From Anthracocystis setariae (lineage: Eukaryota > Basidiomycota > Ustilaginomycetes > Ustilaginales > Ustilaginaceae): DNA of 64,000 bases. Below the pieces are notes generated by a model, which was not told the DNA's origin, made no database searches, and was given only the letters and a program-made list of their open reading frames with translations. The position numbers and the translations under genes were made by a program. Location of the stretch: contig CAKMXJ010000006.1 of NCBI GenBank assembly GCA_928724745.1, forward strand, positions 434,001 to 498,000, read 5' to 3'. This document shows positions 19,965 through 29,656 of the stretch, in pieces (positions within the stretch are counted from its first letter, which is position 1; every line of letters starts with the position of its first letter).

Positions 19965-21131
19965 TTAGAGGTAGGACAAGCAGCTGAGTGCAGCCAAAGC
20001 GGTGACTGCCAGGCCGGCAAACGAGATGTGCTTGGTCGAGGGAGCGCCCGAGCCGGTCCTCAAACTAGGGGGCAGCGCCGTGGACGAAGCCACCGAGGCC
20101 GAGTTGGATGCTGAGCCGCTGACCGATGCCGTAGCAGTAGCCGCCGCTGCTGCGGCCGACGACGACATGGCCAAAATGGTCTGGTTGATAGGGAACAGGT
20201 TGAGCGTGTCCTGGTTGGGGAAAGTGTTGTTACCCGGGTCCAAGATACGGAAGTCGGAACCGACACCGTTGGAAAGTACATCGGTCTCTCGCAAGGCATT
20301 GTACCAGGTGACCGACTGCAGATTGGGAAGCGCACTCTTGACCTGGTTCGAGGTGAGAGTCTGGAGCCAGTTGAGCCTGTCCTGAATGGTGGAGCCCTGA
20401 GCGTGGATACCGGCCTCGGCGATGACAAAGGGAACCGAGGCGCTCGAGTAGGCGTCGTGGAAGGGCTTGACGGTTTGGATGTAGTTAGCCGCAGTAGCGA
20501 GGGCGAGGGTGGGAGGATAGTAGTCGACGCCGATCATCTGGACGGTTTCGTTAAAGTTGTCCGGCAGATACCTCTGGTAGGTTGCAAGGTCGGCGGCGTT
20601 GGGGCAGTAGAACATCTTGACGGCGGGCGCGATGGTCTTGCACGCGGCCGACACCTGAGCCCAAGCGGTCTTGAATTCGGAAACACCCATGTCGGTACCA
20701 GGTGAGTACTCTCCATTGGTGACATAGAAGTTGACCTCGTGGGCGAAACGCAGTCGCACCTCGACACCAGCATCGGTGAAGCGCTTCATGACACGACACA
20801 CTGCCACCGCCTGCGTGTTGTCGGTAGCGGTGTATCCTCCCCAGGAGCCGACAGGCATGATGGATGCCTCCAAGATGGCACCGGATTGGTAGATGTCTTG
20901 TGCGTTGGCAAGAAGCTTGACGCCCGAGTAGATGGTTCCGTACTGAGTCTGGTCGTAGAATCCGTACACATACGCCTGACCGCGGCCGTTGAGGAGGTTG
21001 TTGATGCCAACCATGGTCTGGACGGAACCACCGTCCGAACCGACGTCGGGGATGAAGCCGATCGGGATGCCATTGAGCGTCAAAGGGTCGGGCACGTCGC
21101 GTGCCCTCAACAAGTTCATTCCGGCGGGCAT
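19965..21131 (-). CDS. GH26-like glycoside hydrolase with C-terminal GPI-type signal
   Basis: From the first in-frame ATG (21131) the product is 388 residues; the frame is open ~80 bases further upstream without another ATG. A TIM-barrel glycosidase is suggested by VEVRLRFAHEVNFY (acid/base glutamate about 132), the spacing of GH26 enzymes, and VPFVIAEAGIH (nucleophile glutamate about 239). MIGVDYYPPT lies between them. The last 60 residues are Ser/Ala/Thr-rich and end in a hydrophobic tail, ISFAGLAVTALAALSCLSYL, typical of GPI anchoring. A GPI protein needs an N-terminal secretion signal, which is missing here. The upstream open codons LLLVPSFALAPAS look like the end of one, so a 5' exon is probably unannotated. 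A role in trimming mannan or a related cell-wall glycan is inferred. GH26 is the best guess; a related clan A family is possible. Confidence 0.7.
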   Translation of the reverse strand: MPAGMNLLRARDVPDPLTLNGIPIGFIPDVGSDGGSVQTMVGINNLLNGRGQAYVYGFYDQTQYGTIYSGVKLLANAQDIYQSGAILEASIMPVGSWGGYTATDNTQAVAVCRVMKRFTDAGVEVRLRFAHEVNFYVTNGEYSPGTDMGVSEFKTAWAQVSAACKTIAPAVKMFYCPNAADLATYQRYLPDNFNETVQMIGVDYYPPTLALATAANYIQTVKPFHDAYSSASVPFVIAEAGIHAQGSTIQDRLNWLQTLTSNQVKSALPNLQSVTWYNALRETDVLSNGVGSDFRILDPGNNTFPNQDTLNLFPINQTILAMSSSAAAAAATATASVSGSASNSASVASSTALPPSLRTGSGAPSTKHISFAGLAVTALAALSCLSYL

Positions 21132-23042
21132 GGTGGGATCGGCTGCGATGATTCTTGAAGCGGGTGCAAGAGCGAAGGAAGGAACGAGGAGAAGCAAGCG
21201 GGAGGGATGGAAGGTGAGAGGTAAAAGAGGATGAAGGGAGTGATATGGTTAAGAACACACTGATGGAGACAGAAGGAAGAGGGAGAGGGACGACGACGAC
21301 GACGAGAAGGGCAAGGTGGAAGGGGAGGACGAGGATAGGGCTGTTGTGGATCGACAGAAGCGGTTTCCACAGTGTGGTACAGTCAATGGGGCAGGAGCGA
21401 GGAGAACAACAGGGTTCAAATTCCCCCTTGAGCCCATGTGTGAGTCGCGGGTGCGGATCCAATCCAGTGTTCCTACTTCCTGGACTCGTCTGAGCCTGAG
21501 CCTGATTGAAATTTCCTTTGTCTGACAGCAGCAGTTTGCAGTGTGTGAAATTCAAGCCTGCATATGCCGTGCAGCCCCGAGAGGTCGAGATCAGCGGGGA
21601 GACGTTAGTCTCAAAAAATCAGGGAGACAAGGCAAGGAAATTAGGATCGGCAGGAGCATGGGCTGTGCGATGTTGTTGTTCCGTGTCGCCTGGTGCGTCG
21701 ATTCTGAATTAGGAAAGCGGCACGGCAAATCGCTTTTTTTTTTCTTTCTTTTTTTTTCTTTTTTTTTTTTTTCTCAGAATATGTTCTAAGCGAGGTGAGT
21801 GTATATTGAACGAAGTGTTTTGGAATTCCGGCATATCCATATATTATTGTTTCTTTGGAAGAGAATCTGTTGAGGTTTAGGGAGCCGGCTCCATACAATA
21901 CAGCATCTAAATGTCGCCTTTGTGCATTGGTTGTTGCTTTCTTCGTTCTAAATTTACGTCGAAACTCTCTGTCAGCCTTTTGAGTTACTGTATTGTTGGA
22001 GATCCTCGCTGCTCGCGTCCGGCTCCGCGAGGAAAGGTCGGCATGTTCCTGCTTCTTTCTGATCGTTCCTTTCACCCCTTCAAATCGGACTCGTCCGTTG
22101 GTGGGCAAAGATGAGCATGATGGTCCACACCATAAGCCCAAACAAAACACAAACTTTCAATTCTTTCACATAATTAATTCTCTCCAATTATCCTCCTCCT
22201 GTCACTACTCTCATGCCCATCCTCGCTGTGCGCGCGCCTAGTCACGCGTCAGGTCACACCAGCCATCGGAAACCCGTATTTACGGCAGCCCCAAACCGCC
22301 CTTTCTCGCCGCGCCCAACTGCCCGGTGAACTCTCACGCTCCGCTGCCGTCTGCGGACTCGCTCTCGAAGTTCAACAAAGCCAGAGAGCAAGCATAGGTC
22401 TCGGCTTGTCTTTTCCTTGTACCATGGCGATTTCGGCTTGTTCGGCGGCGTCGAATTGCAGGCGTCTTTGGAGCTTGGGCGCTGCAAGCCAGAATCAAGC
22501 ACGTCCGCTAAGCGCCCGTCCATTACCTGCAACTGTGCGCAACTGCATACAGTGGCTTCGTGGGTCTGAGAGTGTGTCTGAGTGTGTTTCGAGATCTGTT
22601 TTTGTTCTCCGTTAGGAAAAAGGAAGACGCACTTTGATCTGCAACACACAGTGTTCCTTCTTCATGTTTCCGACCTTGCCTCCTCCTGACCCCAAGCTGC
22701 AAGGCTGATGGTCGGATCTTGAAACCTCCATGCTGGTTTCCACAACCTTACATATCCCTACCCACCCCTATCCAAAACACCGCGCCGCTCAACCCTGTTC
22801 TCCCTTAAGCCCATCCCCGATCCAAACACGCCGATATCCGATGCATCACAGACGAGATACAGTGATTCGTACCATCACTCCAGAACGTGGACAAGTCAGG
22901 CTGGCAATTCACCCTAGCAGTTCACCCTAGCAATCAATCCAATTTCATGTTGATAAGGCAAATGTATGATTGCAAATCGCAGCAAGCCCAAACTAACCGC
23001 ACCAATGTAACAAGAATCTCAACGTAGCTAGTACAGTACTAC
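21132..23042. other. Intergenic region with pyrimidine tracts
   Basis: No supportable gene, apart from a likely 5' exon of the GH26-like gene near its right end of transcription (about 21132-21440). A long T/C-rich run lies at 21734-21772. The part next to 23043 should be the 3' untranslated region of the wee1 gene. Confidence 0.55.
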
Positions 23043-26000
23043 CTAATCATCATCCAGCTCCATCGAGTATGTGGCGCCTCCTTGCACGCACTGCACCTCA
23101 GCTAGTGCTGGGCGCTGCCACCCCGTGGCTCCGAGATGTTTACCCGTGCCCTCGTGTCGCTGATGCTGCTGCTCGATAGCGTCGGCAGCCAACACTTCCC
23201 GCATGAAATCCTCCTCAGGCTCCTGAATCAGCGCTCCTCGCACCCTGATCACTGCGTTCGACGACGACGAGCTCATCGACGTCGAGATCCACGTCTGCGC
23301 CGACAACGAAGATGACAATCCGCAAAGTCCCAATCCCGATTCGGTCTCGGACAAGCCAGCGGCGCTCAAGTCCGTCTCAGAGTCGGTCGTGCCTAGCGTG
23401 CGGCTAGATAGCTCGCTTGCCATCGAGTGCATGGAGGAGCTGTCCGCCAATCCCACCAGCGACCCAGACGTGGACGAGTCGGTGAATTCCGGCAACTGGT
23501 CCATCTCCGAGGCACATAGCCCGCGTGACATGATGGCACGGACACACGCCATGGTGCGCATGCCCTCCACTTCCTCCATCGTCACCCGGCGCTCCGAATC
23601 CGAGCACAGCAACCTCGACAGCAGTCGCAGCATCGGCGCGCTCAGTGCGCTCAAGTCGACGTCCGAAAAGTCGTCGCGACGCAGCTTCTGCCAAGCCTCG
23701 CCGTTGTCCGGAAGCTCGACATTGCCCGCCGCCTCGAGCAAGATCAGCCCCAAGCTGAACACATCCGCCGCTTTGCCATACTGCCCATGGAAGATCACCT
23801 CCGGTGCAAGGTATACGCGGTCGCCCTCCCTCTCCAATCCACCCTGTCTAGGCCACGGGTCCGCGACTTGCTCCAGGGCATATCCGCTCGGCTCCGCCTC
23901 CAGACCGGCACCCATCAAAGTCGTCTCGGCATCCACCTTGGGCCATCGCGTCGCCATGCCAAAGTCGCCGATCTTGAGCGTGCCATGTTCGGTGATGAGC
24001 ACGTTGGCAGGCTTGAGGTCAAGATGGAGAATGTTGTGCGCGTGGATGTAGGCTACACCGCTCGACAGCTCAGCCAGAATCTTCCACAGCCGGGGCTCGT
24101 CCAGGGCGCCTACTTGCTGGCCGTATTCCTCCAGGAAGAACGCAAGCGACCCGAGCGGACATAACTCCAGCTGCAGCAACAGGTGACCTTGCTCCTCCCA
24201 AGCACCGATCAGCGACACAATGTTGGGATGAGCGTTACCGGGCGTGGACAGGGCTCGCAGAACATCCACCTCTTCCAGTCTGCGCAGCCGATCGCGTGGT
24301 CCGTGATAGGCCTTCTTCATTCGCTTGACGGCGTAGGCGTAACCTGTCGATCTGGAAACTGCTTTGAGAACCTCGCTGAATTCGCCGGAGCCGATCGTTT
24401 CCTCGACGGTGAAGGCCGTCTCCAGATGGCTATGCTCCTGCACTCTTTGGCGCACGTCCATGTTGGAATCGCTCGATGCCACGGCTGCTGACACTGCGGC
24501 GCCCGGTCCAGCCTTCTGCGGTGTGTCTTGGCAGGTTGAAGTCTCTGAGAGACGCGACTTGCGCCGAGTCTGCATGAGCTCGAGTCGATGGGCGCGCAGT
24601 TTTTGGGCAGCTTGGCGACGCGAAGACGGCGATGGCGTCGTCAAGACCTGCGCAGCTTGGAACCACTTGATCTGCGCTGTGTTGCGTGTAGGCGTCATCG
24701 GAGGCATCTCTTCCTCCTTTCCGTTCAAGCCAAACTCCGCGGTGGTGATCAGGGGGGTGGAAGGAGGCAGCGACTCGCCTGGAGCTTCCTGGCTGGTTTC
24801 CGCCCCATCCTTGGCATGAACGAAGCTGGCGTTGCGACCGATGGTACGCTTACCGAGACCGGCTGAGCGGACACGAAGCGACTTGGATGCACCGGCAGCT
24901 TTGGCGGTGTCGATGGAAAGCAACTTGCGACAAGGCGCATGCCCACCGCTGGAGGATGACGTGGTGATGGTCCGCTTGCCTTTCTGAAGCTTGTGCACAT
25001 CTCGGATGCGGCCCGATTGTACGCTGGGACTGTGAGACACGTCCGAGAGATTGCCTTCATCCTCGGTGGTATCGCCCGCGGCAAAAGGCTGGAAGTGGCT
25101 GACGTCCGGATTAGGCGAGCGCCTGCTGCGTGGCAGGTTACCAAAGGCGACGCCGGTGCGGGTCGACATCGCCGCCGGAGTGCTGGCATGAGGAACGCCC
25201 AGGTTCATGAGGCTGAGAGTGGGACTGTCGCCATCGTGCGAGTCTCCGAGAACAGGCGATGCAGCGCTGGCGTTGCTCGATGGGTCCTGCGCTGGCGAAC
25301 GAGCACCAAGCGGAGAAGGTCCGAGGGATGACGAGCTGTTGGCACCCATCTGACTTCGCAGCACAGGTGCAAACTTGGGGAAAGGCACCAGCGGTGTCGA
25401 GGTGGCCTTCTTGACCGGAGTGTCGGGCATGGTGTTGGAAGGCCGATCGGTAGCCGCAGTGGCATGCGCTGAGGCGGCAGCAACCACCTCGCGCAAGCCC
25501 AGTGCATGTCCAAAGTTGGGGGGTTTGGGTGGAAGCGGAAACGCGTCGGATCCGCCATCGGCGCCTACCGAGTTGTCACGTAGGCGGTTGCGTTTGGAGA
25601 CTAGGCCAGTAGACATGAATGCAGCCTGGAGCGGCTTGACACTTCTGAAGTTCTGCGGGGTGAGGTACTGGCTGGTAGCATCGGCTGACTCGGAGGTCGG
25701 TCTGCGATCGCGCGCGCGTCGAGCCGGACTGGCTGCGCTGGTGCTGGTGCTGGTTCTCGAGCGCGTACGAGGGATGGGATCTGGAGATGAGCTGGCAGAG
25801 CCATTGTCGCTCGAGTTGGAGAACCGCGTCTCATGCATGAGAGACGAGCGCTCCTTGGGTCCGAAATTGTGCATCACCATTCGGGCCGAAGGACGAGGAG
25901 CAGGCGAGTCGCGGTGGAAGCTTGTCTCGTGGCGTCGGAGGGCATCCTGCGATGGCGATGTCAGTTCGTCGAGCACGTGGCCTACAGCAGACGCCGGCAT

Positions 26001-27641
26001 GGGGGATTCCTTTGCTGTCGAGGCAAGCGACGAGACCATTCTCTTCCGGTTGCTCTTCGCACTGTATTCACCATCGTTGAAGGCAACGCCACTGTCGTCG
26101 GCTGGCGTGTTGGCATGGAAATTGCCAAAGAGGCGGTGAGGAGTGGCATGCAGTGGTGTCTCGCTGGACCTGGCCGAGACTTGACTGCCGAAATCGCGCA
26201 AGGGAGCAGCTGTGCGGCGTGCTGGAGTAGAGATGAGCGATTCGGAGGCCAAGTGAGGAGTCGAGATGGCGTCGGACTCGATTCGATTGGAAGACTTGGC
26301 GACCGCCTCGATTTCGTCTTCGAACAGCTTGGCTGTGGGGAAGGAGCTCATGGCAAGATTGGCGGGTTTCCTACGGCGGTCGCGCAACGGGGTCGTGTCT
26401 GGGTCTCGATCGCTGGGCCGAATAATGGGACGTGGTTGGGTCGCAAACTCGAAGAGATTGGCTACGCCGGCGAGCTTGTCGCCCAGTCCAGCGGAAGCGC
26501 TGGCACTGCGAGGCGCAAGAAATTCGGTGAGGGGACGATGCAAGGCAGCGGAGGACGAGGCTCGAGCGCGATTCGGGGCACGCGGCGCCGTTGCTGATAC
26601 CTGGCGGAGGCCAGTAAAGCCAGGTGCGTGCTCTGCAGAGTCGTCAACGTCCATGTTACCGCTGGTGGTGGATCGCTGACGAGCTGGAGTGGTCACATTG
26701 TGCTCATCCAGCGCCGTTAGGGGCGGACTGAAGTTGGAAGACGAAGGTAGCCTCGACCTTGTCTGACGACAACGTTGAGACGCACTAGCCGACAAGCGAC
26801 CGAGGGGATGCGTGGTGCTGGTTGAGGATGGCTTGCGACTTAGTCGATGGGTTGGTCTTGTTCCAGGCTGCAAGATGGGTTCGCCGAGGTCGAGGTTGAA
26901 CGAGTCGGTGGGGTCCAAGAGGATAGGCTGCTCACACAAAGGCGAGGGCGAAGCAGGTGGCTGCTCATCGGCATCATCTTGGTCCGAATCGACGTCCATC
27001 TCTACATCTTGTTCAAGCCTTGAATGAGACGCGGACGCACTGAAGAGCGTTCGAGAGCGACGCCATGACTGTGAGCCATCGCTCGAGCCGCGCGAGTCGT
27101 CACGGAGCATGGGCTGAGAGGAAGGGCCTGCAATGGCATTGAGCTCAATACCAGCGGCGGATGCAGAGCTGACGTCGGAGCCGGAACCATTGCTGGCGTG
27201 ACGATGATGCCAGAGGCTATGGTTGTGGCTGTGGTTGTGGATGGACGGAAGCGGAGCATGCGGCTCTGCTGGGTTGCCGAATGTTGCGAGCTGCTGTAAC
27301 GGGATGGTCCTCTTGATGGATGCAAAGGGAGCACAGTTGTCGGGATCATGGGCGTCAACATCGATGGCGTGACACTCTTGGGTGGGCGAGAGTTTGGAAA
27401 GCGGGGCCAGTGATGAGAAGGCGTGAGAACGCGGAATGGAGACAGTGCGCGGTTTGAGCTCGGTAGCGGGGAGCGAAGGAAGCTGGTTCATCCATGAAGC
27501 AAAAGGCGACTGCTGATAGGCATCGGTGCCAAAGTTGGGTGGAGGGGTCATGGTGACCTGTTGCTCGAGATGCATGTCGATGGCATGAATGGAGCGAGAC
27601 GGCTTGTTCGGTGAGATCAACGGATGGTCTGTGTGATTCAT
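23043..27641 (-). CDS. wee1: Wee1-family cell-cycle kinase
   Basis: 1532 residues, ATG at 27641. The first ~1080 residues are disordered and rich in Ser/Pro/Arg with many SP/TP sites. A protein kinase domain spans ~1082-1357: glycine loop IGSGEFSEVL, lysine in YAVKRM (~1116), HLDLKPANVL (catalytic D ~1218), DFG (~1236). The marks of Wee1 are GDRVYLAPEV in place of the usual activation segment and GNVELPDNGEAWQKLR. Wee1 phosphorylates Cdc2/Cdk1 on the glycine-loop tyrosine and delays mitosis; in smuts this links cell-cycle arrest to morphogenesis. The C-terminal ~175 residues are Ser-rich and acidic. The N-terminal extension is longer than in yeasts, giving a large regulatory surface. No intron is needed. 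Confidence 0.93.
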   Translation of the reverse strand: MNHTDHPLISPNKPSRSIHAIDMHLEQQVTMTPPPNFGTDAYQQSPFASWMNQLPSLPATELKPRTVSIPRSHAFSSLAPLSKLSPTQECHAIDVDAHDPDNCAPFASIKRTIPLQQLATFGNPAEPHAPLPSIHNHSHNHSLWHHRHASNGSGSDVSSASAAGIELNAIAGPSSQPMLRDDSRGSSDGSQSWRRSRTLFSASASHSRLEQDVEMDVDSDQDDADEQPPASPSPLCEQPILLDPTDSFNLDLGEPILQPGTRPTHRLSRKPSSTSTTHPLGRLSASASQRCRQTRSRLPSSSNFSPPLTALDEHNVTTPARQRSTTSGNMDVDDSAEHAPGFTGLRQVSATAPRAPNRARASSSAALHRPLTEFLAPRSASASAGLGDKLAGVANLFEFATQPRPIIRPSDRDPDTTPLRDRRRKPANLAMSSFPTAKLFEDEIEAVAKSSNRIESDAISTPHLASESLISTPARRTAAPLRDFGSQVSARSSETPLHATPHRLFGNFHANTPADDSGVAFNDGEYSAKSNRKRMVSSLASTAKESPMPASAVGHVLDELTSPSQDALRRHETSFHRDSPAPRPSARMVMHNFGPKERSSLMHETRFSNSSDNGSASSSPDPIPRTRSRTSTSTSAASPARRARDRRPTSESADATSQYLTPQNFRSVKPLQAAFMSTGLVSKRNRLRDNSVGADGGSDAFPLPPKPPNFGHALGLREVVAAASAHATAATDRPSNTMPDTPVKKATSTPLVPFPKFAPVLRSQMGANSSSSLGPSPLGARSPAQDPSSNASAASPVLGDSHDGDSPTLSLMNLGVPHASTPAAMSTRTGVAFGNLPRSRRSPNPDVSHFQPFAAGDTTEDEGNLSDVSHSPSVQSGRIRDVHKLQKGKRTITTSSSSGGHAPCRKLLSIDTAKAAGASKSLRVRSAGLGKRTIGRNASFVHAKDGAETSQEAPGESLPPSTPLITTAEFGLNGKEEEMPPMTPTRNTAQIKWFQAAQVLTTPSPSSRRQAAQKLRAHRLELMQTRRKSRLSETSTCQDTPQKAGPGAAVSAAVASSDSNMDVRQRVQEHSHLETAFTVEETIGSGEFSEVLKAVSRSTGYAYAVKRMKKAYHGPRDRLRRLEEVDVLRALSTPGNAHPNIVSLIGAWEEQGHLLLQLELCPLGSLAFFLEEYGQQVGALDEPRLWKILAELSSGVAYIHAHNILHLDLKPANVLITEHGTLKIGDFGMATRWPKVDAETTLMGAGLEAEPSGYALEQVADPWPRQGGLEREGDRVYLAPEVIFHGQYGKAADVFSLGLILLEAAGNVELPDNGEAWQKLRRDDFSDVDLSALSAPMLRLLSRLLCSDSERRVTMEEVEGMRTMACVRAIMSRGLCASEMDQLPEFTDSSTSGSLVGLADSSSMHSMASELSSRTLGTTDSETDLSAAGLSETESGLGLCGLSSSLSAQTWISTSMSSSSSNAVIRVRGALIQEPEEDFMREVLAADAIEQQHQRHEGTGKHLGATGWQRPALAEVQCVQGGATYSMELDDD

Positions 27642-27960
27642 GGTGGTGATGTCCGGTCAAGGCGTCCTCGGACGCAGGACGTTGCCCGCAAGAGGCACGA
27701 GCGAATCTGCGCGGAGGAGAGCGGGTAAAGCTACGAGAGAAGCGATTACAGAGACAGAGATGGATGGCCAATGGGGACTGCCAAGGTCTGCATGGATGTG
27801 CGTAGGCTGATGCACATGTGGGATGATTCAAGGCGAGGGAGCGAGATCGAGTGGTGCTGCCTGTACTTGTATGCGTGCGGATGATGTTACCGGATGGGCA
27901 GATGCTGTGCTGGTCGAATCGACAAGAGAGACGCAGCCAGTTGAGATGGAGGATCGGCAG

Positions 27961-28000
27961 ATGGTAGATGGTAGATGGTAGATGGTAGATGGTAGATGGT
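27961..28000. repeat. (ATGGTAG)n minisatellite, about 5.7 copies
   Basis: Forty bases of perfect 7-bp repeats, about 320 bp upstream of the wee1 start codon, most likely in its leader or promoter. Copy number may vary between strains. Confidence 0.9.
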
Positions 28001-28450
28001 TTGAAGTATGCAATGCAGCTAGGTGGTCGTGGTCGAACGCGAGGATGACTGCGCGAGTGCGGCGTGATGGTAGTGCGTGGTTGGCGGTGCTAGATGAAAT
28101 GCAGGAGAAGAAGAGCCGTGTACTATAGCTAGCTGTAAGGACGGAAGTGGTGGTGATGATGGTGTTGAGCGGAAAAGGGTGCAGGCGGCTACTATGCAAG
28201 GAGACCTCGACGAGCGTGCCTGCCCAAGCGCAGGTGTGTGTGATTGCAAGTGCCGAGCGTGAGAAAGAGAAAAAGAGAGAGAGAGAGAAAGCGACCGAGC
28301 AAGCGTGCCATTCATCCATGCATTTTTGGGTTCGGACTGAGCGTTGGCTGAGTGGAGTTTTCAGTCCGAGCTGTGACTGAGCAATTCACAGATTCAGCGG
28401 AAAGGAGACAGCTGAGACCGCACACACACACGAACTGAAAATCAACTAAC

Positions 28451-28475
28451 AAAAAAAAAAAAAAAAAAAAAAAAA
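28451..28475 (+). repeat. Poly(A) tract (25 A)
   Basis: Uninterrupted homopolymer about 800 bp upstream of wee1, followed by ordinary mixed sequence. Confidence 0.9.
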
Positions 28476-29656
28476 TCGCCCAATTCAAGGAACGCGGCAC
28501 GACGCGGCGATTCCGATTCCACTCGAGACATTCCTTGCTAAAAAAGAAAGTCGTGAAATTCCCCCTCGACGCAGCGCGTCGCCGTCTCGGATGACATTCA
28601 GCGTGAATTCTGTGGGCTTTCGTCTCAGTCAGGTAGCGTTGAATCACTGAGCTGAGCTTGTCGTCTGTGAGAATAGTAGTAGCAACTAGGTCGACATGAG
28701 TTGCAAGACATCTGTTTGGCAAGGTTTGCGTGTTGCAAGCGAGCGAGCAAGCAAGCAAGCAAGCAAGCTAGCTTGGCGTACGCTGCTGCCATCCCGCCGT
28801 AGCGGTACTACAAGACGAAGAAGAAGGTGGTGCCGTGGCTCAAATTTGACGATTATGGTAGATTGGCTCGATCTAGAACAGAGTCACTGAATCGGGGTGC
28901 CGTATTGCAACTCGAGTCTCGGGCGGCGCACGCCAAGCAAAGGGATCGGAATCTTACCTTGACTCTGCGTTGCACTGGTTACCTTTGCCGGTGGACTTTT
29001 GAGTGCGTCGCTGCGTCTTGATTGAGGCTACGGTGACCGCATTCCTTTCCCATTCTGGCGCCAGTTCCCTTCTACTTTACAGCCGTGCTGTACTGAACTG
29101 TACTGAACTGTATCTGTACTGTACCGTACAATACAGTGCTCTGTACTTTTTGTCAACGAGGGCGCTTCAATTTCCGACGCCGAGCCTCGACTCGCTTCGA
29201 CGACGTGCCCAGCGCGCGTCTCGATTATGCCACCACGCCACCCGCGCCGCTCAATTGCGTTTCGCGTCGCACCGTGTCCTGTCACGTGACTTCATCCTTT
29301 TCGCCCCTCTATCGTCTTTGTTCCACCCAACCGCATCTTTCACCTTTCAGCAGCTATTTGTAGAGGATCTTTGCCGTACTTGTCTATGCCACAGGCTTTT
29401 GCTCTATCATGTGCAATTTTTAGCTTTCCGGCGAAATGCTGCACCCAACCCCAACGAAGAAAAAATGTTGAGATATGGTTTGCATAATTGAGGCTTTGAA
29501 ATTAGCTGCAAAATGAACATGCAAAATGATGCGATGATGGTTTCAGCCACTCGATATGCGACGTAACATCCAGACATCCAAAAAAGCACGATGGGCAATC
29601 CACCTTCCCTACTCGTATGCTACGCGGCAAGAGGGACCCAGCGAGAGCCGCCCGCT

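Larger units (their letters stand above)
27642..29656. other. 2-kb region upstream of wee1
   Basis: No gene supported. It holds the wee1 promoter and leader with a (ATGGTAG)n repeat, a 25-base A tract (28451-28475), an (AGCA)n run (28748-28768) and a dense cluster of TACTGTAC-like words (29088-29146). Confidence 0.6.

Noticed and set aside
7159..21131. Known smut glycolipid cluster (mannosylerythritol lipid or ustilagic acid)
   Set aside because: The expected partner genes (MEL acyl-CoA acyltransferases and transporter, or P450s and fatty acid synthase) are absent, and AT3 proteins are a different family.
27961..28000. Short direct repeats resembling a CRISPR array
   Set aside because: The units are adjacent 7-mers without spacers; it is a minisatellite in a eukaryotic promoter region.
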